Shown in pieces: positions 24,540 through 32,679 of a DNA stretch of 46,574 nucleotides. How positions within the stretch are numbered: the first letter of the stretch is position 1; each line of letters opens with the position of its first letter. The notes beneath the pieces were generated by a model that was not told where the DNA came from, made no database searches, and saw only the letters and a list, made by a program, of their open reading frames with translations. The position numbers were made by a program, and so were the translations under genes. Source of the DNA: an uncultured Pelagibacteraceae bacterium (GTDB taxonomy: Bacteria; Pseudomonadota; Alphaproteobacteria; Pelagibacterales; Pelagibacteraceae). The DNA lies in the NCBI GenBank assembly GCA_902555535.1, contig CACDTB010000005.1, forward strand, positions 1 through 46,574, given 5' to 3'.

Positions 24540-25286
24540 ATGCACACATTTGATTTTAAAAATAGAACAGCTGTAGTTACTGGTGGCGCCCAAGGGTTTG
24601 GTTTAGATGTTGCAAAAAAGTTTTTAGAGTCTGGTGCTAAAGTATTTATATGGGATATCGATGAAAAGCTCCTTAAATCAGCAGTTGATGAGGTTAAAAA
24701 CCCCAATTTAATTTATAGTGTTGTTGATATTTCAAATTATCAAGATGTAGAGAAAAACGTTGCAGACATAACCTCAAAAACAAATATTGATATTCTAATA
24801 AATAATGCTGGTATAACAGGTCCTACAGGTCCTTTATGGGAGTATGATGTTGATATGTGGAATAAAATAGTCCAGGTAAATTTAATGGGTACTTTTAACT
24901 GCTGCAGAGCGATTGTTCCAAATATGATTAAAAATAATTATGGAAGAATTGTTAATATTGCTTCTGTTGCGGGTAAAGATGGCAATGCAAATGCAAGCGC
25001 ATATAGCTCAGGAAAAGCGGGCGCAATTGGGTTAACTAAAGCTTTAGGTAAAGAATTAGCTGACAAAGATATAGCTGTAAACGCTGTCACCCCAGCAGGT
25101 GCTAAAACTAGAATTTTAGATCAAATGAGCAAAGAACATGTACAAAGAATGCTGTCAAAGGTTCCAAGAGGAAGATTTCTTGAAATACATGAGTTTACTT
25201 CATTAGTTTGCTGGCTTTCTTCTCAAGAGAACACTTTTTCTACAGCTGCGGTATTTGATATCAGTGGTGGTAGATCCACATATTAG
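24540..25286 (+). CDS. Short-chain dehydrogenase/reductase (FabG-like)
   Basis: The frame opens at 24477 within the permease gene, but the ATG at 24540 gives the canonical SDR start MHTFDFKNRTAVVTGGAQGF; the product is 248 aa. Motifs are TGGAQGFGLD for NAD(P), NNAGITGPTGPLW, VNIASVAGKDG, and AYSSGKAG with catalytic Tyr and Lys. The C-terminus ends in FDISGGRSTY. Relatives are 3-oxoacyl reductases and sugar-acid dehydrogenases. It follows the NCS1 permease by 5 bases and may modify the imported compound or belong with the TRAP substrate. Confidence 0.87.
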   Translation: MHTFDFKNRTAVVTGGAQGFGLDVAKKFLESGAKVFIWDIDEKLLKSAVDEVKNPNLIYSVVDISNYQDVEKNVADITSKTNIDILINNAGITGPTGPLWEYDVDMWNKIVQVNLMGTFNCCRAIVPNMIKNNYGRIVNIASVAGKDGNANASAYSSGKAGAIGLTKALGKELADKDIAVNAVTPAGAKTRILDQMSKEHVQRMLSKVPRGRFLEIHEFTSLVCWLSSQENTFSTAAVFDISGGRSTY

Positions 25287-25288
25287 TC

Positions 25289-25411
25289 TCAAAAATTTGA
25301 AACTATTTTTAGATCTTTATTTTGATTTTTAATAGAATTTTTACCCACAATTGGTGCTGTGATTATTATTGACCAATATATAAGAAGTATAAACACAGAA
25401 ATTATTTTCAT
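25289..25411 (-). CDS. Possible 40-aa membrane peptide
   Basis: On the minus strand an ATG at 25411 opens 40 codons to TGA at 25289. The product starts with a hydrophobic helix (MKIISVFILLIYWSIIITAP) and ends with a polar, basic tail (KNSIKNQNKDLKI). It could be a small inner-membrane protein or a lipid-anchored signal-like peptide. It converges on the SDR stop, leaving only 2 bases between the genes, as tightly packed genes here do. No homologue is recognised and no ribosome site is clear. Confidence 0.4.
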   Translation of the reverse strand: MKIISVFILLIYWSIIITAPIVGKNSIKNQNKDLKIVSNF

Positions 25412-25500
25412 ATTATTTATTTAGCAATCAATCATGAATTTAGAATGTTTAAATTGTGACTGAATATTGAATTTATAAATAATTTATCTATAAGAAGATC

Positions 25501-26151
25501 ATGTTTAAATTATTTTATATTTTTATTACATCATTAATTTTTCTTAATTCTGCACTGGCTGAAAATATGAATATTTTTAAATTTACAAAGCAAGAGCTTT
25601 CAGAACTTGATGTTCGTAAGGTGAGAGGAGCAGATAACAAAACAGTTTATACTGTTGGATCAAATGAGAATGGTAATTTTTTGAAAGCAGTAGCTGATAA
25701 CGCTGCTTCTGGCCTTGGAAAAGAGGTTAAAATCGATCTAAATAAAACACCCTTTATTAATATTACCTGGAAAATTGAGAAAGATTTGCAAGGCATAAAT
25801 GAGAATTCAAAAAAAGGTCATGATTTTGCAGCTAGAGTCTTTGCTGTAAAAAAAACAGGAGCAACACCACTTTCAAATAGAGCAATTAATTACGTTTTTT
25901 CAAGCAATAGTGCAGTTGGCAAGAGTTGGCCAAGCCCTTATACAAAAAAATCAATAGATAATGTATTAGCAACTACAAAAGATAATCTGAATGTTTGGGT
26001 AACGGTAAAAGCCAATGTTAAGGAAGATTTTAAAAAATTTCATGATCTAGATGTGAATGAATTAGATGGTTTGGCTATAATGGCTGATACTGATAATTCT
26101 AAAATGAAATCAATTTCTTATTTTCAGAATATTTATTTTTCAGCAGATTAA
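25501..26151 (+). CDS. DUF3047-like exported protein
   Basis: This 216-aa protein has a signal peptide (MFKLFYIFITSLIFLNSALA). The mature part resembles DUF3047: INITWKIEKDLQG, DFAARVFAVKK, AINYVFSSN, a Trp-Pro-containing GKSWPSPY, VWVTVKANVKEDFKKF, and the final GLAIMADTDNSKM and ISYFQNIYFS. The pattern suggests a beta-sandwich periplasmic domain. Function of the family is unknown to me. It is preceded by a 214-base gap that holds a minus-strand short ORF and is followed directly by a convergent short ORF. Confidence 0.75.
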   Translation: MFKLFYIFITSLIFLNSALAENMNIFKFTKQELSELDVRKVRGADNKTVYTVGSNENGNFLKAVADNAASGLGKEVKIDLNKTPFINITWKIEKDLQGINENSKKGHDFAARVFAVKKTGATPLSNRAINYVFSSNSAVGKSWPSPYTKKSIDNVLATTKDNLNVWVTVKANVKEDFKKFHDLDVNELDGLAIMADTDNSKMKSISYFQNIYFSAD

Positions 26152-26292
26152 TTAATATTTTAGATACTTTTTTAATCCAATACTTAAAAACGATAATAAA
26201 ATAGCTGCGATAACATCAGCGATTGGAATTGCATTTGGAAATCCAAAGTTCCATAAAATTACTCCGATTAACCAAATTATATAAATTTTCAT
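26152..26292 (-). CDS. Small (46-aa) membrane protein
   Basis: On the minus strand, ATG 26292 to TAA 26152 encodes 46 aa with two hydrophobic helices (IIWLIGVILWNFGF and ADVIAAILLSFLSIG) joined by a PNAIPI turn and ending in a basic LKKYLKY. Its stop codon touches the last base of the convergent DUF3047 gene with no gap. The start abuts a perfect palindrome. The clean two-helix design and basic C-tail argue for a real protein; it resembles small unannotated proteins I associate with SAR11, though that memory is not firm. Confidence 0.6.
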   Translation of the reverse strand: MKIYIIWLIGVILWNFGFPNAIPIADVIAAILLSFLSIGLKKYLKY

Positions 26293-26311
26293 CTAAGATA
26301 TTATATCTTAG
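26293..26311. repeat. Perfect 19-base palindrome at a small-gene start
   Basis: CTAAGATA (26293-26300) and TATCTTAG (26304-26311) are exact inverted repeats around TTA. On the minus strand the centre reads TATAAT, 7 bases before the ATG at 26292, so it could be a -10 element for a leaderless message, an operator, or a small RNA hairpin. It also lies 38 bases upstream of ybgC on the other strand. Confidence 0.5.
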
Positions 26312-26349
26312 TTTCTATTAAATTTTTATTTATTTGATATTATTAATTT

Positions 26350-26763
26350 ATGCATAAAAACTTTACTCATAATGTTAAAGTGTATTATGAGGACACAGAC
26401 GCTGGTGGAGTTGTGTACTATGCTAACTATTTAAAATATTTAGAAAGAGCTAGAACTGAGGCGTTATCAACTATTGGATTAAGCAATACAAAAATAAAAA
26501 ATGATTATGGTGCTCTTATAATAGTTAAATCATGTAATATTGAATATAAAAAATCTGCATATTTAGAAGATGATTTGCAAATTAAATCTTTTCTAGACTC
26601 TACTTCAAAAACCTCTTTTTTAATGAACCAATCAATATTTAAAGATGAGGAATTGATAGTAGAAGCTAATATTCATCTAGTATTTATAAATGAAAAATTA
26701 AAGCCAGTTAAAATTCCAGAAAAAATCTTATTAGACTTTAAACCTTATATTTCTAGTTCATAG
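26350..26763 (+). CDS. ybgC: Acyl-CoA thioesterase YbgC (Tol-Pal associated type)
   Basis: This 137-aa hotdog-fold thioesterase has the YbgC active-site motif YYEDTDAGGVVYYANY, with Asp17 as the catalytic residue. It continues with the expected LKYLERARTEAL helix and KSCNIEYKKSAYLEDDL strand. YbgC hydrolyses short acyl-CoAs and is often encoded beside tolQRAB; those genes are not here. It overlaps the convergent uracil-DNA glycosylase gene by 11 bases. The assignment to the family is strong, the in vivo substrate less so. Confidence 0.88.
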   Translation: MHKNFTHNVKVYYEDTDAGGVVYYANYLKYLERARTEALSTIGLSNTKIKNDYGALIIVKSCNIEYKKSAYLEDDLQIKSFLDSTSKTSFLMNQSIFKDEELIVEANIHLVFINEKLKPVKIPEKILLDFKPYISSS

Positions 26764-27433
26764 ATATTTTTCTAGCTTTTTTAAATAAATCTATAATCAT
26801 TTTTTCAGATATTAGCTTTGTATTAACATTTCTGGGGCTAGGGTGATAACAGGCAATTAGTTTAATATTTCCTGGGAGTAAATAGGATTTTCCATGAATA
26901 AATTTTATCTTTTCTTTTAAATTGTATTTTTTTTTATAAAATTTAAAACAATTATCAAATGCCACCTTTCCTAATGCAATAATAGTTTTTAATTTTTTTA
27001 AATTATAAATTTCACTATCAAAATATTTAGAACAATTATTAAGCTCTTCTAATTTAGGTTTATCTCCTGGAGGAACACATTTTAAGATATTAGTTATATA
27101 TGTTGATTTTAATTTAAGACCATCATTTAGGTTTTCTGAAATTGGTTGGTTTGCTATTTTAGCTTTAAACAAACATTTAAATAAAAAATCACCAGATTTA
27201 TCACCTGTGAAAGCTCTTCCTGTTCTTGTTCCCCCATGGGCTGCTGGGGCTAATCCAATTATTAAAATTTTTGCATCAATTGCACCAAAACCAGTAACTG
27301 GTTTTCCCCAGTAAGTCTCATCTATATTTTGTTTTCTTTTTTCTGTTGAAATTTTTTTTACAAAATTAACAAGCCTTGGACATTTTTTACATTTAAGAAT
27401 TGTTTTATTTAAACTATCTATTTTAATATTCAT
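26753..27433 (-). CDS. Family 5-like uracil-DNA glycosylase (UDGb)
   Basis: This 226-aa DNA repair enzyme removes uracil or deaminated purines. Motif A reads GLAPAAHGGTRTGRAFTGD at residues 60-78; the Ala-His form without a catalytic Asp/Asn points to family 5 (UDGb) rather than family 4. The C-terminal motif is HPSPRNVNT. Four Cys that may hold a 4Fe-4S cluster are visible: Cys15, Cys18, the Cys of ILKCVPPGDKP and the Cys of LNNC. It is divergent from the histidine phosphatase gene with only 2 bases between starts, so promoters must lie inside neighbouring genes. Confidence 0.85.
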   Translation of the reverse strand: MNIKIDSLNKTILKCKKCPRLVNFVKKISTEKRKQNIDETYWGKPVTGFGAIDAKILIIGLAPAAHGGTRTGRAFTGDKSGDFLFKCLFKAKIANQPISENLNDGLKLKSTYITNILKCVPPGDKPKLEELNNCSKYFDSEIYNLKKLKTIIALGKVAFDNCFKFYKKKYNLKEKIKFIHGKSYLLPGNIKLIACYHPSPRNVNTKLISEKMIIDLFKKARKISMN

Positions 27434-27435
27434 AA

Positions 27436-27993
27436 ATGAAAATTTTAAATTATTTAGTCATAATATTTATATGCATTAATCCCTCAGTTAAAGCAGATTC
27501 AAAAAAAACTTTAATAGATGAATTGCAAAGGGGTGGAAAATTAATTTTCATAAGACATGCTTATGCCCCTGGTAGCGGCGATCCAGATAATTTCGATATT
27601 AACGATTGTACAACACAAAGAAATTTAAGTGATAGCGGCAGAGCTCAATCACAAAAAATTGGTAATTTTTTTAAGAAAAATAAAATTACAATTGAAAAAG
27701 TTTATTCTAGTGAATGGTGTCGATGTAAAGAAACAGCATCTATTGCTTTTAAAGAGTATGAAACTAAAAATTTTCTAAACTCATTTTTTAGTGAAAGATT
27801 TGCCAATAATAGAAAAAAGCAAATTATTGATTTTGATAAATTTATTAGTACTTGGGATAAAGATCTAAATTTAGTTTTTGTTACACATTATGTAGTGATT
27901 TCTGAAATTTTAAATTATACACCATCATCTGGAGAGATTGTTGTATCGGATAAAAGTTTAAAAGTTATTGATACTTTAGAAATTGAATATTAA
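27436..27993 (+). CDS. Exported histidine phosphatase-family protein
   Basis: This 185-aa protein has a short signal peptide (MKILNYLVIIFICINPSVKA). The phosphohistidine motif is FIRHAYAPG with Arg40 and His41. LSDSGRAQSQKIG, VYSSEWCRCKET and VTHYVVISEIL supply the other active-site Arg, Glu and His expected in the phosphoglycerate mutase-like superfamily. Export suggests a periplasmic phosphatase that releases phosphate or acts on cell-surface molecules. Two Cys in WCRC could form a disulfide with the DCTTQ Cys. Substrate is unknown. Confidence 0.82.
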   Translation: MKILNYLVIIFICINPSVKADSKKTLIDELQRGGKLIFIRHAYAPGSGDPDNFDINDCTTQRNLSDSGRAQSQKIGNFFKKNKITIEKVYSSEWCRCKETASIAFKEYETKNFLNSFFSERFANNRKKQIIDFDKFISTWDKDLNLVFVTHYVVISEILNYTPSSGEIVVSDKSLKVIDTLEIEY

Positions 27994-28004
27994 ATTAAAT
28001 TATC

Positions 28005-28142
28005 ATGTCATCTAAAAAAGCAATGAGACAAGCGCAAAAACAAGCATACGCAAGGCATCGTTCAAATATTACAAATAGCAGATTTGAACTTAAGAAAAAA
28101 TTTATTACCAAAAACAAAGAAGAAAAAAAAAGTAAAAACTAA
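28005..28142 (+). CDS. Possible small basic 45-aa protein
   Basis: ATG 28005 to TAA 28140-28142 gives 45 aa, very rich in Lys/Arg with a run of Gln/Ala near the start (KKAMRQAQKQAYARHRSN) and a Lys/Glu tail. The composition recalls small ribosome- or nucleic acid-associated proteins, but I recognise no family. It begins 11 bases after the histidine phosphatase and overlaps the convergent gene's stop by 4 bases. There is no other reading of the 145-base gap. Confidence 0.5.
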   Translation: MSSKKAMRQAQKQAYARHRSNITNSRFELKKKFITKNKEEKKSKN

Positions 28143-28561
28143 CTTTCTTGATCAAATTTCTCTATTTTTTTACAAGTAGAGATTTTAGATAAACTTTCGA
28201 CATCATTCAAAACAGCCTTAACAAATATTTCTGGTTTATTTTTTTCAAATAAAATTTGAGTATAAAACTGAGGATATCCATGTTTTAACGTAAGTATTTT
28301 TCCCTCTTCTTCATAAATGTTTCTAACATAGGAGTTTTTCTTTTTTACACTTAAATCTGTTACTTTATATTTTTGGTACGTTTTTTCGTTATAAACATAA
28401 TTTCTAGTCATAATTAATTCATTAAGATTTAAAATATATTCATTTTTTAAAAAACCGTCCTCTTTATGATCACATTTGCTCAACACAATTATTTCTGAGT
28501 GAGAATTAAAGGATATAAAAAAAAAAGATAAAAAAAATATTAAAAACTTATTTTCTCTCAT
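28139..28561 (-). CDS. Hypothetical exported protein
   Basis: This 140-aa protein has a Phe-rich signal peptide (MRENKFLIFFLSFFFISFNS, cleaved near HS-E). The mature part is polar and beta-prone, with two Cys (SKCDHKEDG and ISTCKKIEKF) that could form a disulfide. I do not recognise a family. Its ATG lies inside the end of the 57-aa gene upstream (14-base overlap), so it is probably the last member of a three-gene minus-strand operon starting with the DUF1289 gene. Confidence 0.65.
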   Translation of the reverse strand: MRENKFLIFFLSFFFISFNSHSEIIVLSKCDHKEDGFLKNEYILNLNELIMTRNYVYNEKTYQKYKVTDLSVKKKNSYVRNIYEEEGKILTLKHGYPQFYTQILFEKNKPEIFVKAVLNDVESLSKISTCKKIEKFDQES

Positions 28562-28721
28562 TCTTATCTACAAAAAATAAAGCTATAATAAATATTACAG
28601 TCCAAGCAAATACAGACAATGTTTTTAAAGGTGTGGTATCTGCTCCCCAAACATCAAAGAATAAAGCACCAATAATTATCCCTAAAGCATAGATAATACT
28701 TACAATTTTAACTTTACTCAT
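28548..28721 (-). CDS. Small (57-aa) two-helix membrane protein
   Basis: On the minus strand, ATG 28721 to TAA 28548 encodes 57 aa. Two hydrophobic helices (IVSIIYALGIIIGALFF and LSVFAWTVIFIIALFFV) flank a polar DVWGADTTPLKT loop, and the ends are charged (MSKVK, DKNERK). It starts 8 bases after the DUF1289 stop and overlaps the next gene by 14 bases. Position in a tight operon and a sensible topology make it likely to be real. No family is recognised. Confidence 0.65.
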   Translation of the reverse strand: MSKVKIVSIIYALGIIIGALFFDVWGADTTPLKTLSVFAWTVIFIIALFFVDKNERK

Positions 28722-28729
28722 GATTTATA

Positions 28730-28981
28730 TTATTCTTTGATTAAATTTTTTTTAAAAAGAGACATTCCATTCTTGATTTTGTAAGAGTAAGATTCTTTAA
28801 AACTCTCAAGCTGCCAACCAGTAAGCCTTTTTTCGATTTCAATTATATTTTCTTTTTTCCAATCATCAGTTGTTTCTTCTAGCTTCCATAGTCGTTTTTC
28901 CTCATTACTTCTTCCACAACCATAACAATAGCCTGTTGACGGATCAGTTTTACATATGCTTATGCAAGGTGAAATAATCAT
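28730..28981 (-). CDS. DUF1289-family small Cys protein
   Basis: This 83-aa protein has the DUF1289 pattern: SPCISICKTDPSTGYCYGCGRS with four Cys, then a Trp-containing helix (EEKRLWKLEETTDDWK) and a downstream RLTGWQ. The Cys set probably binds a metal. Function is not established in what I know. It is the first gene of the minus-strand trio and faces the tRNA-Leu/tig unit across about 100 bases. Confidence 0.82.
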   Translation of the reverse strand: MIISPCISICKTDPSTGYCYGCGRSNEEKRLWKLEETTDDWKKENIIEIEKRLTGWQLESFKESYSYKIKNGMSLFKKNLIKE

Positions 28982-29039
28982 TTTTTATAAATTAGTATAA
29001 ATTATATATGATAAATAGATAATTTTTTAACAATTGTCA

Positions 29040-29068
29040 TTGGACAAATAGTTTCAATAATATATAAA
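29040..29068 (+). promoter_or_regulatory. Promoter for tRNA-Leu (and probably tig)
   Basis: TTGGAC (29040-29045) and TATAAA (29063-29068) are separated by exactly 17 bases, close to the sigma-70 consensus. Transcription should start near 29075, just before the tRNA at 29083. With tig starting 11 bases after the CCA end, this promoter may also drive trigger factor. Confidence 0.55.
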
Positions 29069-29082
29069 ACCTCGTAATTTGT

Positions 29083-29167
29083 GGGGCGATGGCGGAATTG
29101 GTAGACGCGTTGGTCTTAGGAACCAATATGGCAACATGTGAAGGTTCGAGTCCTTTTCGCCCTACCA
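29083..29167 (+). tRNA. tRNA-Leu (anticodon TAG)
   Basis: The 85-base class II tRNA folds as follows: acceptor GGGGCGA with TCGCCCT (first pair G-U), a D-arm containing GGCGGAATTGGTAGACGC, anticodon arm TTGGT-CTTAGGA-ACCAA with anticodon TAG, a short variable arm (ATG-GCAA-CAT), T-loop TTCGAGT, discriminator A and encoded CCA. The long variable region is specific to Leu/Ser/Tyr types. Confidence 0.95.
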
Positions 29168-29177
29168 TTAAATTATT

Positions 29178-30614
29178 ATGAAAGTTACAGTAGAAAATAA
29201 AAAAGGACTTAATAAAGATCTTAAAATTTTTATCGATAAAGAGACGATGAACTCTTATATGGATAAAAAATATGAAGAGATAAAAGGAAGTGTAAATCTT
29301 AAAGGATTTAGACCAGGCAAAGTTCCAAAAGAAATTTTAAAAAGACAATTTGGTAAAGCAGTTTTTGGAGAAGTTTTAGATAAAGTTTTAAAAGAAACAT
29401 CAACTAAAGCACTAGAGGAAAAAAAGATTAAACCAGCTGGTCAACCAAAGCTAGACTTAAAGACATACGGTGAAGATAAAGATCTTGAGTATATTTTGTC
29501 AGTAACGGAGTTACCAAAAGTAGAAATTAAATCCTTAGAAAATATTAAATTTGATGAATACACTGTAAAAATTGAAGAGAGTGAAACAGACAAAAGAATT
29601 AAAGAAATAGCTAAAAACCAACCAAATTTTAAAGAAGCAAGTGCTGATACAAAAGCTAAAAAAGGTGATTTAGTTTCTTTAGACTACAATGCAACAGTTG
29701 ATGGAAAGGATTTTAAAGGAAGTGAAGGAAAGAATACTCAGCTTACTTTAGGTAAAGATTTATTTTTAAAAGGCTTCGATGAACAATTGATTGGAGTTAA
29801 GAAAGATGATGAAAAAATTGTAGAGGCTACTTTGCCAGAAAATTTTCCTGAAAAAGAATTAGTAAATAAAAAAGCCAAATTTAATTGTAAAATTTTAAGC
29901 GTTAAGCAATCAGAAGAAGTAAAAATTGATGATGATTTTGCAAAAAATTTAGGAGCAAAAGATTTAAAAGATTTAAAAACGTTAATTTCAAAACAAATTA
30001 ACGATGAATATAAAAATTCTTTAGATCAATTATCTAAAAACCAAATTTTAAAAGAAATAGAGAAAATCAAAGTAGACGAAGTTCCACAAAATTTAGTTGA
30101 AGAAGAAGTCAAAATTCTCTCTCAAGGTATGCCAGAAGAAGAAGCCAAGAAAAATAAAAAAAATTTTGAAGAAAAAGCAAAAACAAGAATTAAAACTGGA
30201 TTAATTTTAAATGAGTTTGGTGAAAAAAATCAAATTAAAGTAACAGAACAAGAAGTTCAGGCCGAAGTACAAAAACAATTAAGAATGATGCCTGGTCAAG
30301 AAAAAATGGTTATGGATTTTTATCAAAAAAATCCATCTGCATTAGCAAGTTTAAGAGGAACAGTGTATGAGGAAAAAATATTAAATTTAATAAAAGAAAA
30401 AGGTAAAGCAAATAAGAAAGAAATTTCAAAAGGCGAAGCTGAAAAAATTTTAAAAGAAGCTCACAAGCATGATCATGAGCTTAACAATGGAGAAGAAAAA
30501 AAAGAAACTAAGAAAAAATCACCCTCAATATCTGTGAAAGAAAAAAAACCTACTAGTAAAAAGGCAAAATCAAAGCCAGTAGCCAAAAAGACAAAAAAAG
30601 TTAGCAAAAAGTAA
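29178..30614 (+). CDS. tig: Trigger factor (ribosome-associated chaperone, peptidyl-prolyl isomerase)
   Basis: This 478-aa protein has the trigger factor layout: an N-terminal ribosome-binding domain with the signature [16 protein letters not shown] near residues 44-59, an FKBP-type domain (about residues 150-240, [19 protein letters not shown]), and the helical C-terminal chaperone arms. It assists nascent chains at the ribosome exit. The protein is longer than the usual 430-450 residues because of a Lys-rich tail after about residue 415, with HKHDH and repeated KK pairs. It sits 11 bases after tRNA-Leu and heads the tig-clpP-clpX-lon block. Confidence 0.95.
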   Translation: MKVTVENKKGLNKDLKIFIDKETMNSYMDKKYEEIKGSVNLKGFRPGKVPKEILKRQFGKAVFGEVLDKVLKETSTKALEEKKIKPAGQPKLDLKTYGEDKDLEYILSVTELPKVEIKSLENIKFDEYTVKIEESETDKRIKEIAKNQPNFKEASADTKAKKGDLVSLDYNATVDGKDFKGSEGKNTQLTLGKDLFLKGFDEQLIGVKKDDEKIVEATLPENFPEKELVNKKAKFNCKILSVKQSEEVKIDDDFAKNLGAKDLKDLKTLISKQINDEYKNSLDQLSKNQILKEIEKIKVDEVPQNLVEEEVKILSQGMPEEEAKKNKKNFEEKAKTRIKTGLILNEFGEKNQIKVTEQEVQAEVQKQLRMMPGQEKMVMDFYQKNPSALASLRGTVYEEKILNLIKEKGKANKKEISKGEAEKILKEAHKHDHELNNGEEKKETKKKSPSISVKEKKPTSKKAKSKPVAKKTKKVSKK

Positions 30615-30646
30615 TCTCAAGTTGTATAAGTAGAACGAATCAACTT

Positions 30647-31258
30647 ATGACAACAAAATTATCAGAACATATGAGCAATCTTGTACCTATGGTTGTTGAA
30701 CAATCTAGTAAAGGTGAAAGAGCTTACGATATTTATTCAAGACTTTTAAAAGAAAGAATTATTTTTTTAACAGGTCAAATTAATGACAACGTTGCATCAT
30801 TAGTTACTGCCCAATTATTATTTTTAGAGGCTGAAGATCCAAAAAAAGAAATTTATTTATACATAAACAGCCCAGGAGGTTTGGTTACAGCTGGTCTTGG
30901 TATTTATGATACAATGCAATATGTGAAACCAGATATTTCCACTTTATGTATTGGTCAAGCAGCATCTATGGGATCTTTTTTGCTCTCAGCAGGAACTAAA
31001 GGAAAAAGATTCTCGTTACCAAATTCAAGAATAATGGTTCATCAACCTTCAGCAGGTTTTCAAGGTCAAGCAACAGATATTGAAATACACGCAAATGAAG
31101 TTTTATCTTTAAAGAAAAGACTAAATGAGATTTATTCAAAGCATACTGGTAAAAGTGTTGAAGAGATAAAATCTGCTCTTGAAAGAGATAATTTTATGAC
31201 TGCAGATGTCGCACAAACTTTTGGTCTTATTGACGAAGTAGTAGAAAAAAGATCTTAG
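30647..31258 (+). CDS. clpP: ATP-dependent Clp protease proteolytic subunit
   Basis: This 203-aa serine protease has the catalytic triad Ser107 ([10 protein letters not shown]), His132 ([11 protein letters not shown]) and Asp181 ([11 protein letters not shown]). The N-terminal [20 protein letters not shown] is the usual propeptide/axial-loop region. It assembles as a double heptamer and works with ClpX, encoded 92 bases downstream. A 6-bp inverted repeat (AAGTTG at 30619-30624, CAACTT at 30641-30646) ends just before the ATG. No clear Shine-Dalgarno is present. Confidence 0.97.
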   Translation: MTTKLSEHMSNLVPMVVEQSSKGERAYDIYSRLLKERIIFLTGQINDNVASLVTAQLLFLEAEDPKKEIYLYINSPGGLVTAGLGIYDTMQYVKPDISTLCIGQAASMGSFLLSAGTKGKRFSLPNSRIMVHQPSAGFQGQATDIEIHANEVLSLKKRLNEIYSKHTGKSVEEIKSALERDNFMTADVAQTFGLIDEVVEKRS

Positions 31259-31271
31259 TACACAATATATT

Positions 31272-31307
31272 GACTCTTTATTAATCCAAACTTGATTAGT
31301 ACGAGTC
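31272..31307 (+). other. Two-tier hairpin in the clpP-clpX spacer
   Basis: GACTC (31272-31276) pairs with GAGTC (31303-31307), and TATTAATC (31279-31286) pairs with GATTAGTA (31294-31301) with one G-U. TT faces C in the internal loop, and the apical loop is CAAACTT. No T-run follows, so it is not a standard terminator. It may be a processing or stabilising element between clpP and clpX. Confidence 0.5.
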
Positions 31308-31350
31308 TTCTGTAATAAGATACATTAATTGATTCGTTTATAAATTTAAT

Positions 31351-32619
31351 ATGACAACAAATAATAAAAATATTCTTTATTGTTCTTTCTGCGGAAAGAG
31401 TCAACATGAAGTTAGGAAACTAATCGCAGGTCCTACAGTATTCATATGCGATGAGTGTGTTGAGTTATGTATGGATATTATAAAAGAGGAGAGCAAAGAT
31501 ACTTTTGTTAAACATCAAGATGGCCTTCCTTCCCCAAAAGAAATTTGTGCAGTTTTAGATGATTATGTAATTGGTCAGCCTCACGCAAAAAAAGTATTAT
31601 CTGTTGCAGTACATAATCATTACAAGAGATTAAATTACGAGAATAAAACAAGTAAAAATGTAGAACTTGCAAAATCAAATATACTTTTAGTGGGTCCCAC
31701 TGGGTGTGGGAAAACATTGTTAGCCCAAACTCTTGCAAGAATTTTGGATGTTCCCTTTACAATGGCAGACGCAACTACTTTAACTGAAGCGGGTTATGTA
31801 GGCGAAGATGTTGAAAATATAATTTTAAAATTATTACAAGCTTCAGACTATAATGTTGAAAAAGCACAAAGGGGTATTGTTTATATTGATGAAGTAGACA
31901 AAATAAGTAGAAAATCAGAGAATCCATCAATTACTAGAGATGTTTCTGGAGAAGGTGTTCAGCAAGCCTTATTAAAAATAATGGAAGGGACAGTTGCAAG
32001 TGTTCCACCACAAGGTGGAAGAAAACATCCTCAACAAGAATTCTTACAAGTGGACACAACAAATATATTGTTCATCTGTGGAGGTGCTTTTGCTGGCTTA
32101 GATAAAATTATATCTCAAAGAGACAAAGGAACTTCAATTGGCTTTGGTGCTGATGTAAAAAATATACAAGAAAAAAAAGCTGGTGAATGGATGAAAACAC
32201 TTGAACCCGAAGATTTGTTAAAATTTGGACTAATACCAGAATTTATTGGTAGACTGCCGATGATTGCAACTCTTGAAGATTTAGACGAAAAATCCTTAAT
32301 TAAAATTTTACAAGAACCAAAAAATTCACTAACTAAGCAATATCAAGAATTATTTAAGCTGGATGGAGCAAAATTAATATTTAAAGAAAATGCTTTAAAA
32401 GAAGTTGCCCAAAAAGCAATTAAGAAAAAAACAGGCGCAAGAGGTTTAAGATCTATTCTTGAAAATATTTTATTAAAAACTATGTATGATCTTCCCAGTC
32501 AAGATAACATAGAGGAAGTTATTGTTGATGCGAGTGCGGCTAAGGGTCAAACTCAGCCTATATTAGTTCATGCAAAAAGTGACAACAAATCCAAGTCTAA
32601 CAAGACAACAGCGGCTTAA
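31351..32619 (+). CDS. clpX: ATP-dependent Clp protease ATP-binding subunit ClpX
   Basis: This 422-aa AAA+ unfoldase begins with the ClpX zinc-binding domain (CSFCGKS and CDECVELC). Walker A is GPTGCGKT at residues 115-122, the pore loop is GYVGEDVE, Walker B is [10 protein letters not shown], and sensor/box motifs include [15 protein letters not shown] and [11 protein letters not shown]. The C-terminal small domain has [13 protein letters not shown]. It feeds substrates to ClpP. The final 20 residues form a polar Lys/Ser tail. It follows clpP after a hairpin and precedes lon, the conserved alphaproteobacterial order. Confidence 0.97.
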   Translation: MTTNNKNILYCSFCGKSQHEVRKLIAGPTVFICDECVELCMDIIKEESKDTFVKHQDGLPSPKEICAVLDDYVIGQPHAKKVLSVAVHNHYKRLNYENKTSKNVELAKSNILLVGPTGCGKTLLAQTLARILDVPFTMADATTLTEAGYVGEDVENIILKLLQASDYNVEKAQRGIVYIDEVDKISRKSENPSITRDVSGEGVQQALLKIMEGTVASVPPQGGRKHPQQEFLQVDTTNILFICGGAFAGLDKIISQRDKGTSIGFGADVKNIQEKKAGEWMKTLEPEDLLKFGLIPEFIGRLPMIATLEDLDEKSLIKILQEPKNSLTKQYQELFKLDGAKLIFKENALKEVAQKAIKKKTGARGLRSILENILLKTMYDLPSQDNIEEVIVDASAAKGQTQPILVHAKSDNKSKSNKTTAA

Positions 32620-32679
32620 TATCCTTAATAAGTAATAAAAAGATATTGCAATATAAAATATAATATCCATATTATTCCT

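Noticed and set aside
30619..30646. AAGTTG/CAACTT repeat before clpP as a regulatory hairpin
   Set aside because: A 6-bp A+T-rich stem with a 16-base loop is too weak to support a claim.
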